15,517 nt of DNA from CAYTED01 sp964537075 (GTDB lineage: Bacteria > Patescibacteriota > Minisyncoccia > Moranbacterales > UBA1568), in the NCBI GenBank assembly GCA_964537075.1, contig CAZIBB010000021.1, positions 1 to 15,517 on the forward strand. Direction: 5' to 3'. The notes under the pieces were generated by a model that saw nothing but the letters and a program-made list of their open reading frames with translations, did not search any database and was not told where the DNA came from. The translations under genes were made by a program, and so were the position numbers. Positions 1 through 6,966 of this stretch are shown here, one piece after another. Within the stretch, counting starts at the first letter, position 1. The number at the start of each line of letters is the position of its first letter.

Positions 1-13
1 CATCTACAAATAA

Positions 14-148
14 AACAGAAGTTCACAATCTTTGCATGTTCATGGAGATGGCTTAAAGGATGTAAAAAATGATACTATGACTGATACTTCAGGAAGCATT
101 AGCGATGAAATCGAGATGTCTGCTCCAGATATAAAACTTAAAAATTAA
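14..148 (+). other. Tail of an unidentified upstream reading frame, possibly frameshifted
   Basis: Frame 2 is open from just after a TAA at 11-13 to a TAA at 146-148 and ends in an acidic, polar stretch (TDTSGSISDEIEMSAPDIKLKN). Frame 3 is open from the left edge to a TAA at about 51-53 and would read STNKTEVHNLCMFMEMA. A single frameshift near 35-45 would join the two into one tail, so this may be the end of a gene whose body lies outside the window, or a decayed gene. Nothing identifies the family. The next gene starts 18 bases later on the same strand. Low confidence: the only support is an open frame with plausible composition. Confidence 0.25.
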
Positions 149-166
149 TAAGAAATAAGTAAAATT

Positions 167-487
167 ATGTATAAAGAAAAAATTATTAATGCAATTCAAG
201 GTCAAAATATGTTACGGATAAATTTTAGAAAAGAAACTGATAATTCTTTTGTTGAGCGAGACATGGCTCCTTATGATGTTTTTCCTAAAGAAGATCCAAA
301 ATCCAGACTTCAAAGGGATATACTTTTAGGATATGATTATAGTGATTTTAATCATAAAGGTCATGTTGCAACTGTATATTTGGATACAATACAAAATGTA
401 ACAGTATTGAATGAAAATTTTAATGGTGCTGAAATAAAAAAATTAATAAATCCTAAACAATCGCCCAATATTTCACGAAATTGGTAA
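167..487 (+). CDS. Small WYL-domain-like protein (106 aa)
   Basis: The protein has the outline of a lone WYL domain (Sm-like beta barrel): an N-terminal helix with basic and hydrophobic residues (KEKIINAIQGQNMLRINF), then ERDMAPYDVF, a strand ending in LLGYDY, and a final strand YLDTIQNVTVL. WYL domains bind ligands or nucleic acid and often accompany DNA-processing and defence genes as regulators. Here there is no helix-turn-helix partner domain, so a stand-alone accessory role is inferred. It ends 3 bases before the nuclease gene at 491, which points to one transcript. No Shine-Dalgarno is visible before the ATG, and the DNA is AT-rich compared with the genes to the right. The family call rests on pattern similarity only; a profile search could overturn it. 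Confidence 0.5.
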   Translation: MYKEKIINAIQGQNMLRINFRKETDNSFVERDMAPYDVFPKEDPKSRLQRDILLGYDYSDFNHKGHVATVYLDTIQNVTVLNENFNGAEIKKLINPKQSPNISRNW

Positions 488-490
488 TTC

Positions 491-1993
491 ATGAAAAGCA
501 TCACCGCTTCAAAATTATATGATTACATCAAATGCCCGCACAAAGTGTGGCGGGATGTGTATGGTCCGCAGGATGAGAAAATTCAGGAGGCAAATCCATT
601 TGTGCAGATGCTGTGGGAACGAGGTGTAGCGCACGAGAAAAATGTGGTGGCTGAGATGGGCGAATATCTTGATTTGAGTTCTGGATCATTTAAGGACAGA
701 TTTGAAAAAACAATTGAGGCGATAAAAAGTGAGACTCCTTTGATTTATCAAGGAGTTTTGAGATATGAAAATTATCTCGGCATTCCGGATTTGCTCAAGA
801 GAATGCCGGATGGAAAATATATCCCGGTGGATATCAAATCAGGAAGTGGAGTTGAAGGCGCTGATGAGGATTTTGAAGAAGAGGGCAAACCTAAAAAACA
901 TTATGCCGTCCAGCTTTGTTTTTATATAGAGTTGCTTCAAAAATTAGGATTGCCGAATGCTGGCACAGGAAAAATAATCGATATTCATAAACAGGAGATG
1001 GAATATAATCTGGATTCCCCAATGGGTAAAAGAAATCAGATGACCTGGTGGGAATTTTATGAACGAATTAAAAATAACACGCAAGTTCTTTTGGCCAATG
1101 AAGACAGAAATAAGCCGGCTATGGCCGGATCATGCAAACTATGTCCATGGTATGACAGTTGCAAGAAATGGTGTAAGGAAAATAATGATCTTTCTAATAT
1201 TTTCTATGTGGGCAGATCTCAGCGGGATATTATAAATCAAGATTTGGGCATTGAAACAGTGGTTGATGTAATGAGTATAGACATTCAACAACTGATGGAA
1301 TCGAAGAAAAAGGATAAGGAATTCTTAAAAGGAATCGGGGAAAGCACTCTGGAAAAAATAGTTAAAAGAGCTTCAATTTTAAGCACAACAAAAAAGCCGG
1401 TTCTCTATCAAAATATTGAATTTCCCCAAGTTTCGTATGAGGTGTTTTTTGATATTGAAGACGACCCGACGCAAGAGTTCGTCTATATGCACGGAGTGTA
1501 TGAAAGAAGTCTAGCCGGAGAAAGATTTATTCATTTCACGGCTCAAGATAAAACTAAAGAGGCGGAGAAAGAAGCTTTCGGAAATTTTTGGAAGTATGTG
1601 CGGTCTTTGCCAAAGAATGACTTTGCCGCTTATTACTATTCTCCCCATGAAAGAACGACTTATCGCAAGATGCAAAAAATTTATCCGGATGCCGTTTCGA
1701 CTGAAGAGGTTGAAAGCTTTTTCGCTCATCCTAATGTGATTGATTTGTATAATGACATCATTCTGAAGCACACTGACTGGCCATTAGGCAGTTATTCACT
1801 CAAGGAAATCGCACAATTCCTCGGTTTCAAATGGCGGGACGAAACTCCGTCCGGCGCACTGTCCATCCAATGGTTTAATGAATACTTGGAGACAAAAGAT
1901 CCAAAAAAATTGGAAAGGATATTGCTGTATAATGAAGATGATTGTAAGGCGACGATGGTCATGAAAGATGCAATTAAAAAGATGAATGAATGA
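491..1993 (+). CDS. TM0106-family RecB/Cas4-like Fe-S nuclease fused to a DEDD exonuclease domain
   Basis: At 500 aa this matches the two-domain TM0106 architecture. The N-terminal RecB-type nuclease shows H48, D100 (GIPDLLKR), D114/K116 (PVDIKSG) and Q141 (AVQLCFY). C15 together with C215, C218 and C224 (CKLCPWYDSC) form the cysteine set that ligates a 4Fe-4S cluster in Cas4 and AddB; C228 is extra. Residues 275-295 (FLKGIGESTLEKIVKRA) look like a helix-hairpin-helix. The C-terminal half resembles the RNase_H_2/DEDD 3'-5' exonuclease fold, with D321/E323 (VFFDIEDDP) and D483/D484 (LLYNEDDCKA). All catalytic positions appear intact, so an active DNA nuclease is expected. Substrate and pathway (repair, DNA uptake or defence) are unknown. 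It follows the WYL-like gene by 3 bases; the remaining partners, if any, lie left of the window. The composition is AT-rich, compatible with acquisition by transfer. Confidence 0.82.
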   Translation: MKSITASKLYDYIKCPHKVWRDVYGPQDEKIQEANPFVQMLWERGVAHEKNVVAEMGEYLDLSSGSFKDRFEKTIEAIKSETPLIYQGVLRYENYLGIPDLLKRMPDGKYIPVDIKSGSGVEGADEDFEEEGKPKKHYAVQLCFYIELLQKLGLPNAGTGKIIDIHKQEMEYNLDSPMGKRNQMTWWEFYERIKNNTQVLLANEDRNKPAMAGSCKLCPWYDSCKKWCKENNDLSNIFYVGRSQRDIINQDLGIETVVDVMSIDIQQLMESKKKDKEFLKGIGESTLEKIVKRASILSTTKKPVLYQNIEFPQVSYEVFFDIEDDPTQEFVYMHGVYERSLAGERFIHFTAQDKTKEAEKEAFGNFWKYVRSLPKNDFAAYYYSPHERTTYRKMQKIYPDAVSTEEVESFFAHPNVIDLYNDIILKHTDWPLGSYSLKEIAQFLGFKWRDETPSGALSIQWFNEYLETKDPKKLERILLYNEDDCKATMVMKDAIKKMNE

Positions 1994-2018
1994 TTAATAA
2001 TAAGCTGTTCTCGATTGC

Positions 2019-2050
2019 TATTACTGAGTTAATTCAGTAATAATTTTAAA
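2019..2050 (+). terminator. Probable intrinsic terminator after the nuclease gene
   Basis: A 9-bp perfect stem (TATTACTGA 2019-2027 and TCAGTAATA 2034-2042) with a 6-base loop is followed by ATTTTAAA. It lies 26 bases past the nuclease stop. The stem is AT-rich and the U tract short, so termination may be weak. Confidence 0.5.
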
Positions 2051-2148
2051 CTAAGATGATTCCTTGTTTGTTTCTCTAGCGGGGTTCGACCTGCTCAAGG
2101 CAGATAAAAGTTTATACCCTTATGGTAAATCCCTCTTTTCCCGCATTG

Positions 2149-2182
2149 AAAAAGAGTTACGTAACAGGTTACGTAACTCTTT
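2149..2182 (-). terminator. Strong intrinsic terminator of comF
   Basis: A perfect 15-bp inverted repeat (AAAGAGTTACGTAAC 2151-2165 and its complement 2168-2182) has only 2 bases between the arms. Read on the minus strand it starts 5 bases after the comF stop, and its distal arm runs into TTTTT. It separates comF from the convergent nuclease gene. Each arm also contains the palindrome GTTACGTAAC, so the site is doubly symmetric and could act on both strands. Confidence 0.75.
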
Positions 2183-2187
2183 GTGTG

Positions 2188-2913
2188 TCAGCTCGCCAGC
2201 GTGATGCTATAGACTTCCCGGGCACCGTGTTTTTTCAGAAGGGTGGCGCAGGCAGTAAGGGTATAACCGGTTGTCGCGACATCATCGACGATCCAGATTC
2301 TTTTTCCCTGGAAAAAATTCTGAGGAGTATTTGCATCAAGTCGGAACGCACCACGAAGATTCACTTTTCTGGCTTTTTTGTTTTTTTGTCGTGATTGAGG
2401 GAGAGTGAAATGAATACGGAGGAGAGGATTCGATCGTGGCATGAGATCAAGTCCGGGAGCGAGCGTCTCTGCGATGATATGAGCGAGAAGTTCAGCCTGA
2501 TTGAAACCGCGCCACTGCTTTCGCCACGGGTGAAGCGGAACGAAAAGTATGATATCCGGAAGGGGAATGGGTGTTTTCCGTAATTCATCCGCGAGAAATA
2601 TTCCAAGCGGAAGGGCGAGGCTTTCCGCGAAGGAATATTTGTAGGTATGAATGATTTTTCCGATCAGCGGATCCCGGAAGGGACTCGCGGCGAAGATGCC
2701 ATCGATCGGACTTTTTCCACAGCAGGCATGGCAGAGCGTACCGAACGGGGTGGTGGCATCCTGACAGTGCGGACAATGAAGCTCGGTTTTTCGGGGAAGG
2801 TTTTTTGCGCAATGCGAGCAGAGAAGGGTACCCTTCGTTTCGCAGGAGAGGCAGTAGAGGGGAAAAAGGAAATCAAGGAGATGCTTGATGACAAGCATAA
2901 TTTTGAGTGACAT
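2188..2913 (-). CDS. comF: ComF-like amidophosphoribosyltransferase-family protein (double zinc ribbon + PRTase)
   Basis: Counted from a TTG at 2916, the first half has four CxxC pairs (C22/C25, C33/C36, C48/C51, C62/C65), the double zinc ribbon of ComF/GntX proteins. The second half is a type I phosphoribosyltransferase fold with the PRPP-binding loop VDDVATTG near residue 210 and the upstream motif LHPWRKQWRGFNQ. ComF supports natural transformation, acting on incoming single-stranded DNA with a helicase partner; whether it works in DNA uptake here is inferred from the family, with pilM in the same window as weak support. The start is uncertain. ATG 2913 lies inside a 17-bp inverted repeat, and ATG 2898 gives MLVIKHLLDFLFPLYC, a normal ComF N-terminus free of the repeat. 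Neither has a clear Shine-Dalgarno. It follows clpC with no separate promoter seen. Confidence 0.85.
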   Translation of the reverse strand: MSLKIMLVIKHLLDFLFPLYCLSCETKGTLLCSHCAKNLPRKTELHCPHCQDATTPFGTLCHACCGKSPIDGIFAASPFRDPLIGKIIHTYKYSFAESLALPLGIFLADELRKTPIPLPDIILFVPLHPWRKQWRGFNQAELLAHIIAETLAPGLDLMPRSNPLLRIHFTLPQSRQKNKKARKVNLRGAFRLDANTPQNFFQGKRIWIVDDVATTGYTLTACATLLKKHGAREVYSITLAS

Positions 2914-2957
2914 CAAGGACCGACCTTGGGAAGGGGTCTTAAGGTCGGTCCTTGATG
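2911..2957. repeat. Perfect 17-bp inverted repeat between clpC and comF
   Basis: CATCAAGGACCGACCTT (2911-2927) and its exact complement (2941-2957) flank a 13-base spacer, GGGAAGGGGTCTT, which can extend the plus-strand stem by G.U pairs. It lies 2 bases after the clpC stop (minus strand) and covers the outermost ATG of comF. Neither side has a T tract, so it is not a standard intrinsic terminator. It could be an mRNA processing or stability hairpin, a translation-blocking structure on comF, or a small mobile hairpin element. Confidence 0.85.
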
Positions 2958-2959
2958 AC

Positions 2960-5446
2960 TTATTTCACGAATATTTTTTTCTCTTTGAGAGAGAGGGAAA
3001 ATTTCTTTTTCTTCGGATGTGAAAGCAGAAATTCGGCGACCGGTTGTTCGATTTCGAGCTCTATTTTCTTCCGGATAGGGCGCGCACCTTCTGCGGGGAG
3101 AAATCCTGTCTTGCTGATATATGAGAGTACGGATTTCGGATAGGTCAGAACGACACCTTTTTTCTTGAGACGACTTTTCAATTTTTCAAGTTCCTGTTTT
3201 ACGATCGCTTCGATGGCAGCATGGGTGAGCGGTTGGAAAACAAGTGTCTCACCGAGGCGGGAGAGGAGTTCGGGTCGGAGTGTTTTCTTCAGCTCGTCGA
3301 GGACACTTGATTTGATGCTTCGGAAGCGCTCTTTGAAATCATGGGAATCAGTAAGTTGTTCGAAGCCGATTTTTGCGCTTTCGGTGAAGGCAAGGGTGCC
3401 GATATTTGATGTGAGGATGATCAAGGCATGCCGAAAATCAGCCTTGCGTCCTTCAGCATCAGTGAGGAATCCGTCTTCGAGAATCTGGAGAAGGATATTG
3501 GCGGTGTCGGGGTGCGCTTTTTCGATCTCATCGAAGAGGACGACCGAGTGTGGTTCTCGCCGGATCTTTTCCGTGAGCTTGCCGCCTTCGCCATAGCCGA
3601 CATACCCGGCAGGGGAACCGATCATCTGTGCGACATTGTGCCGCTCACCGAATTCGCTCATATCGAGACGGATGAAAGCATGATCACTTCCGAAAAATTG
3701 CATGGCGATCGTTTTCGCGAGTAGGGTCTTGCCGACGCCTGACGGTCCGAGGAAAAGAAACGAAGCGATCGGTCGATCGGTATCGCGGATGCCGGCAGCG
3801 GCGCGGACGAGCGCGCGGGCGATCGTGTCAGTCGCTTCTTTTTGACCGATGACGGATTGTTCGAGGGTCATTTCGATATGTTTTTGTGAAAGAGATGTCT
3901 GGTTGAGAGCGAGCTTCTCATGGGGAATGCCGGTTGAGCGAGCGAGGGCGAGGATGAGGTCTTCCTGGGTAACGATGGGTCGTAATTTTTTCTTCGGGGA
4001 AATTTTGTTCTTCTCGAGGATGGCGAGCGCCGAGGCTGTCTGTTTCTCTTCGTGATACAGCCCGCTTGCCATGTCATAGTTTTCTTCTTCGAGCGCGAGA
4101 TTTTTTTCCGCGATCAGGCCAGAAAGGCGTTCGCGCAAGGCGGAGATATTTTTGTCAGGAATGAGAATCTCCTCGGTTTTGTGTTTCACCGCCGAAGAGG
4201 CTTCATCGATGAGATCAAAGGCCTTATCGGGAAGAAAGCGATCATGAATGTGCCGGAGGGCGGCATCGAGCGCGAGCGCGATGATTTCATCGGAGAGTGT
4301 CACTTCGTGAAAATTCTCAAAGGCACGTTTGGATTGGAGGAGGATGGCGAGCGCTTCATCTCTTGATGGTTCACGCACGAGAATGGATTGGAATCGACGA
4401 TCGAGCGCGGGATCTTTTTCGATGTGACGTTTATATTCGGTGAAAGTGGTGGCGCCGATGAGGCGGATATCGCCGCGTGCGAGAGCTGGCTTCAGGATAT
4501 TGGCGGCATCGAGACCTCCGGAAGTGTTTCCTGCGCCCACGAGCGTATGAATCTCATCGACGAACAGGATGACATTCGGATCGTTTTTCACTTCACGGAT
4601 GATTTCTTTTAGGCGTGCTTCAAATTCGCCGCGAAAACTCGTGCCAGCGACGACGAGCGCGAGATCCAGGGAAAGTATTCGTTTTTCCGCAAGAAAATTT
4701 CCTCCCGTACCACTGTTGATTTTTTTCGCCAAGGCTGTGACAAGAGCCGTTTTGCCGACTCCCGGATCACCGAGGAGGAGCGGGTTGTTCTTCTGTTTTC
4801 GGCCGAGAATATGAATGAGCCGTTCGAGCTCCCGTTCGCGACCGATGAATGGTTCGTCTGGGGTATCCTTGCCGAGGTTGGTCGTGTATTGGTCGAGAAA
4901 CGGTGTTTGCGTACTGCGGATGTTCTTTTTTCGGGCGAGACTGATTTCCGGAAGATTGAACATTTTCGAGAGCGGGGGAAGATGATCGTAATTGAGATGT
5001 GCATGAATCGTCTCGAGGGATTTCTCCCGCTCGAGAGCGAAGTCATTGAAGAGGCTCGCGATATCGGCATCATCGGATTCGGTGAGGGCGCAGGCGAGAT
5101 GTTCCGTACCGACATAGGGAGACTGCACTTCGGCGGCGACGATAAAGCTTCGGGTGAATATTTTTTTCAGTGACGGCGAAAATCCGAGGAGCGACTTTTC
5201 TTGTGTCCCTCGCTTTGTTTTTTTGATGTTTTTGGCGACGTGGGTAATCTTCCCGAGCGGTTCCTGCTTGAAACCGATATTTTCGAGGAGCACTTTCCCG
5301 AGGCTTCCCTGCTCGAGAAAGAGAGCGAGGAAGAGATGTTTCGGCTCGATATGGGAGCAATGGGAATAAAAAGCGATATCGCGAGCCTCTTTGAGGACGT
5401 GTTTCGCATGAAGGGAAAGTTTTTCAGTGAGGGGAAATCGTTCCAT
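2960..5446 (-). CDS. clpC: ClpC-type AAA+ unfoldase, ClpP partner
   Basis: This is a class I Clp ATPase of about 828 aa. Counted from the outermost ATG (5464), it has an N-terminal double-repeat Clp_N domain (about 10-155), D1 with Walker A GDPGVGKT (232-239) and Walker B ILFVDE (299-304), a short middle domain (about 432-490), and D2 with Walker A GPSGVGKT (573-580) and Walker B VVLFDE (641-646). The tripeptide IGF at 699-701 sits where the ClpP-docking loop lies, so it should feed substrates to ClpP rather than act as a ClpB disaggregase; the short middle domain agrees. In D2 the usual PEFLNRxDE reads PELLSRLGE, keeping the arginine. ATGs at 5464 and 5461 also exist, but the ATG at 5446 has GGAG 9 bases upstream and gives the family-like MERFPLTEKL start. 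A good promoter lies upstream at 5503-5531. Confidence 0.93.
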   Translation of the reverse strand: MERFPLTEKLSLHAKHVLKEARDIAFYSHCSHIEPKHLFLALFLEQGSLGKVLLENIGFKQEPLGKITHVAKNIKKTKRGTQEKSLLGFSPSLKKIFTRSFIVAAEVQSPYVGTEHLACALTESDDADIASLFNDFALEREKSLETIHAHLNYDHLPPLSKMFNLPEISLARKKNIRSTQTPFLDQYTTNLGKDTPDEPFIGRERELERLIHILGRKQKNNPLLLGDPGVGKTALVTALAKKINSGTGGNFLAEKRILSLDLALVVAGTSFRGEFEARLKEIIREVKNDPNVILFVDEIHTLVGAGNTSGGLDAANILKPALARGDIRLIGATTFTEYKRHIEKDPALDRRFQSILVREPSRDEALAILLQSKRAFENFHEVTLSDEIIALALDAALRHIHDRFLPDKAFDLIDEASSAVKHKTEEILIPDKNISALRERLSGLIAEKNLALEEENYDMASGLYHEEKQTASALAILEKNKISPKKKLRPIVTQEDLILALARSTGIPHEKLALNQTSLSQKHIEMTLEQSVIGQKEATDTIARALVRAAAGIRDTDRPIASFLFLGPSGVGKTLLAKTIAMQFFGSDHAFIRLDMSEFGERHNVAQMIGSPAGYVGYGEGGKLTEKIRREPHSVVLFDEIEKAHPDTANILLQILEDGFLTDAEGRKADFRHALIILTSNIGTLAFTESAKIGFEQLTDSHDFKERFRSIKSSVLDELKKTLRPELLSRLGETLVFQPLTHAAIEAIVKQELEKLKSRLKKKGVVLTYPKSVLSYISKTGFLPAEGARPIRKKIELEIEQPVAEFLLSHPKKKKFSLSLKEKKIFVK

Positions 5447-5502
5447 AGGAGTATGCTCCATCATCTCATTTTACCACATCGAATCGTATTTCTTGAGAGT
5501 CT

Positions 5503-5531
5503 ATTCTAGCGGAAAAGAACCGATTGGTCAA
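5503..5531 (-). promoter_or_regulatory. Sigma70-type promoter for clpC
   Basis: On the minus strand TTGACC (5531-5526), a 17-base spacer and TAGAAT (5508-5503) match the consensus at 5/6 and 5/6. The expected start point is near 5496, about 50 bases before the preferred clpC ATG. The -35 lies in an imperfect inverted repeat (ATTGGT/ACCAAT and GTGTGG/CCACAC, about 5523-5575) that could hold an operator. Confidence 0.7.
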
Positions 5532-5690
5532 AGTGTGGAAAGTGGCTTTTAGTCGGGTTTTCCCACACACCAATTGAGTTTCAATTCTCAAAAAATAGTT
5601 CGAGTATTTTCGGCGGGTATTTTTAATAGGAGCTGAGAGGTATTCTTTTATTTCTATATAATACACTAAAGCTCATTATGGTGTGCGGGT

Positions 5691-5719
5691 TTGACCGCGG
5701 TGCTTTTTCGTGGTACCAT
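5691..5719 (+). promoter_or_regulatory. Sigma70-type promoter for the zinc-ribbon/rplY genes
   Basis: TTGACC (5691-5696), a 17-base spacer and TACCAT (5714-5719) with an extended -10 TGG give a good promoter about 47 bases before the ATG at 5773. The -35 is the same hexamer as in the clpC promoter and forms TTTGACC, the mirror of GGTCAAA at 5526. The rest of the 5465-5772 gap holds no gene; it has an AATTGA/TCAATT hairpin at 5572-5586 and an isolated TATAAT at 5657-5662 without a good -35. Confidence 0.6.
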
Positions 5720-5772
5720 CTTTTTGTTCTTTTAGTATCGCACTTCTGCCCCTAAAAAGAGAGAAATGTCCT

Positions 5773-6096
5773 ATGAAAGCCTCATTTGAAAATGTAAAGC
5801 CACTCATCCATTGTCCGCTCTGTGATCGGAAATACGAACCGAAGGAAATGCTTCTTCTGGAGGAGGAGCATGATCGTACGGTATTTCATCTGACATGCAA
5901 GGACTGCCAGGCTTCCACATTTATCTTTGTTTCCGTCGGGCCGATGGGGGTGGCGAGCTTCGGGGTGCTGACCGATGTCGATCATACTGAAGCGAAGCGG
6001 ATTTTCGGGAGCGATCCCGTGTCATCGGATGATGCTATCGAGATGCATCGATTTCTCAAGGAACACAAGAGTGTCGAGGCGCTCGTTTCGTTTTAA
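5773..6096 (+). CDS. Small zinc-ribbon protein of unknown function (107 aa)
   Basis: Two CxxC knuckles, C14/C17 (HCPLC) and C42/C45 (CKDC), should bind one zinc. Between and after them is a compact beta-rich stretch (TVFHLTC, STFIFVSVGPMGVASFGVLTDV), then an acidic and helical C-terminus (DPVSSDDAIEMHRFLKEH). No catalytic motif is seen, and the role (possibly nucleic-acid or protein binding) is not known. The frame extends upstream to a GTG at 5710, but that lies inside the promoter, so the ATG at 5773 is preferred. Its stop is 41 bases before rplY with no convincing terminator, so the two genes are probably cotranscribed, which hints at a translation-linked role. Confidence 0.75.
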   Translation: MKASFENVKPLIHCPLCDRKYEPKEMLLLEEEHDRTVFHLTCKDCQASTFIFVSVGPMGVASFGVLTDVDHTEAKRIFGSDPVSSDDAIEMHRFLKEHKSVEALVSF

Positions 6097-6137
6097 TCAA
6101 GGGGTGTAATAATATTAATTTTTTTTGAGTCAGGGAT

Positions 6138-6812
6138 ATGTCAGAATACATGAAATTGAATGCGGTACTCCGCGAGGAAGCAGGCAAGGGCCTGGACAAG
6201 CTCCGTCAGGATGAAATGGTGCCGGCCGTCATTTATGGACGGAAAATCACGCCGCAGAATATCGCTCTTTCCTATATCGATTTTTCCAAGGCGTACAAGC
6301 AGGCGGGAGAAAATACGATTATCGAGCTTGCCATCGGGAAGGAGAAGGCGGTCAATGTCCTGATCCATGATGTGCAGATGAGTCCGATCAAGAATCGTTT
6401 CATTCATGCTGATTTTTTCCAGGTGCGTATGGATGAGGAGATTGAGACCCATGTTCCGCTCGTTTTCATCGGTGAATCACCGGCGGTACGCGAAATGGGC
6501 GGTATGCTCATGAAGTCAATCGAGGAATTGCCGGTAAAAACATTGCCGAGCGATCTCCCTCATTCATTGGAGGTGGATCTTTCCGTACTCAAGACATTCG
6601 AAGATCACATTACCGTCGCGGATATCAGGGTCTCGGACAAGGTGAAGATCGACGCCGATCCGAATATGGTCATCGCATCGGTGCTCCCGCCGCGTACGGA
6701 GGCTGAGATGGAAACATTGGATACCAAGGTGGAGGCTGATGTGACCAAGGTGGAGGGTGTTGTCAAAGAAACGCCTGTTGCTCCTGCTGTTGCTCCCGTG
6801 GAAAAGAAATAA
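6138..6812 (+). CDS. rplY: Large ribosomal subunit protein bL25 (CTC/TL5 type)
   Basis: At 224 aa this is the long, two-domain bL25 (general stress protein CTC) rather than the short E. coli form. The N-terminal domain that binds 5S rRNA starts MKLNAVLREEAGKG and continues with VPAVIYGRK and IHADFFQV. The C-terminal TL5-like beta domain spans roughly 95-185 (THVPLVFIGESPAV; VDLSVLKTFEDHITVADI). It ends in an acidic then Ala/Pro/Val tail (about 190-224), as is common in CTC proteins. The ATG at 6138 has AGGGA close upstream; the ATG at 6150 would give the usual family start but has no better ribosome site. A strong terminator follows, so the transcript starting near 5726 probably carries only the zinc-ribbon gene and rplY. 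Confidence 0.95.
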   Translation: MSEYMKLNAVLREEAGKGLDKLRQDEMVPAVIYGRKITPQNIALSYIDFSKAYKQAGENTIIELAIGKEKAVNVLIHDVQMSPIKNRFIHADFFQVRMDEEIETHVPLVFIGESPAVREMGGMLMKSIEELPVKTLPSDLPHSLEVDLSVLKTFEDHITVADIRVSDKVKIDADPNMVIASVLPPRTEAEMETLDTKVEADVTKVEGVVKETPVAPAVAPVEKK

Positions 6813-6835
6813 TGTTTCTGAGAGGCTCTAAAAGA

Positions 6836-6876
6836 AAAAACAACCCCAACCCATTTTGGGCGGGGTTGTTTTTGTT
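6836..6876 (+). terminator. Intrinsic terminator after rplY
   Basis: The stem AAAAACAACCCC (6836-6847) / GGGGTTGTTTTT (6862-6873) has an inner CCCA/TGGG hairpin in its loop (6850-6860) and a T-rich tail. The A-rich left arm makes it likely to work in both directions. Confidence 0.9.
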
Positions 6877-6929
6877 TGGCGATGGCCTCATAATATGGAT
6901 AGATGGTTTTTCTTATCCGTCTTTGTTTT

Positions 6930-6964
6930 CTCACCTCTCACCTCTAACCTCTAACCTCTCAACC
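6930..6964. repeat. Heptanucleotide tandem repeat upstream of the AI-2E-family permease
   Basis: Four units in register, CTCACCT CTCACCT CTAACCT CTAACCT (6930-6957), are followed by CTCAACC, ending 2 bases before the permease ATG at 6967. They therefore occupy the place of a ribosome-binding site, and none is visible. Related heptads occur near 10463 and 14289-14390. Confidence 0.8.
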
Positions 6965-6966
6965 AT

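Noticed and set aside
491..1993. Stand-alone Cas4
   Set aside because: The protein is more than twice the length of Cas4 and carries a second exonuclease domain; the TM0106 architecture fits over its full length.
2078..2110. GGGGTTCGACC followed by a short stem, resembling the T-arm of a tRNA
   Set aside because: No acceptor stem, anticodon arm or D-arm can be built around it in either direction.
4609..5115. Minus-strand ORF of 168 aa inside clpC
   Set aside because: It is an out-of-frame shadow of clpC, rich in Ser and Arg from frame-shifted codons.
5526..5532. CtsR operator upstream of clpC
   Set aside because: Only one GGTCAAA heptad is present; the required adjacent second heptad reads TGGAAAG, and the match is explained by the -35 box.
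5657..5662. Consensus TATAAT on the plus strand between clpC and the zinc-ribbon gene
   Set aside because: The hexamer 17 bases upstream (TGAGAG) is a poor -35, and a better promoter with an extended -10 lies closer to the gene.
6930..6964. CRISPR-like array
   Set aside because: The units are 7 bases and tandem with no spacers, and no cas genes are present; the Cas4-like nuclease at 491 is a TM0106 fusion, not an adaptation module.
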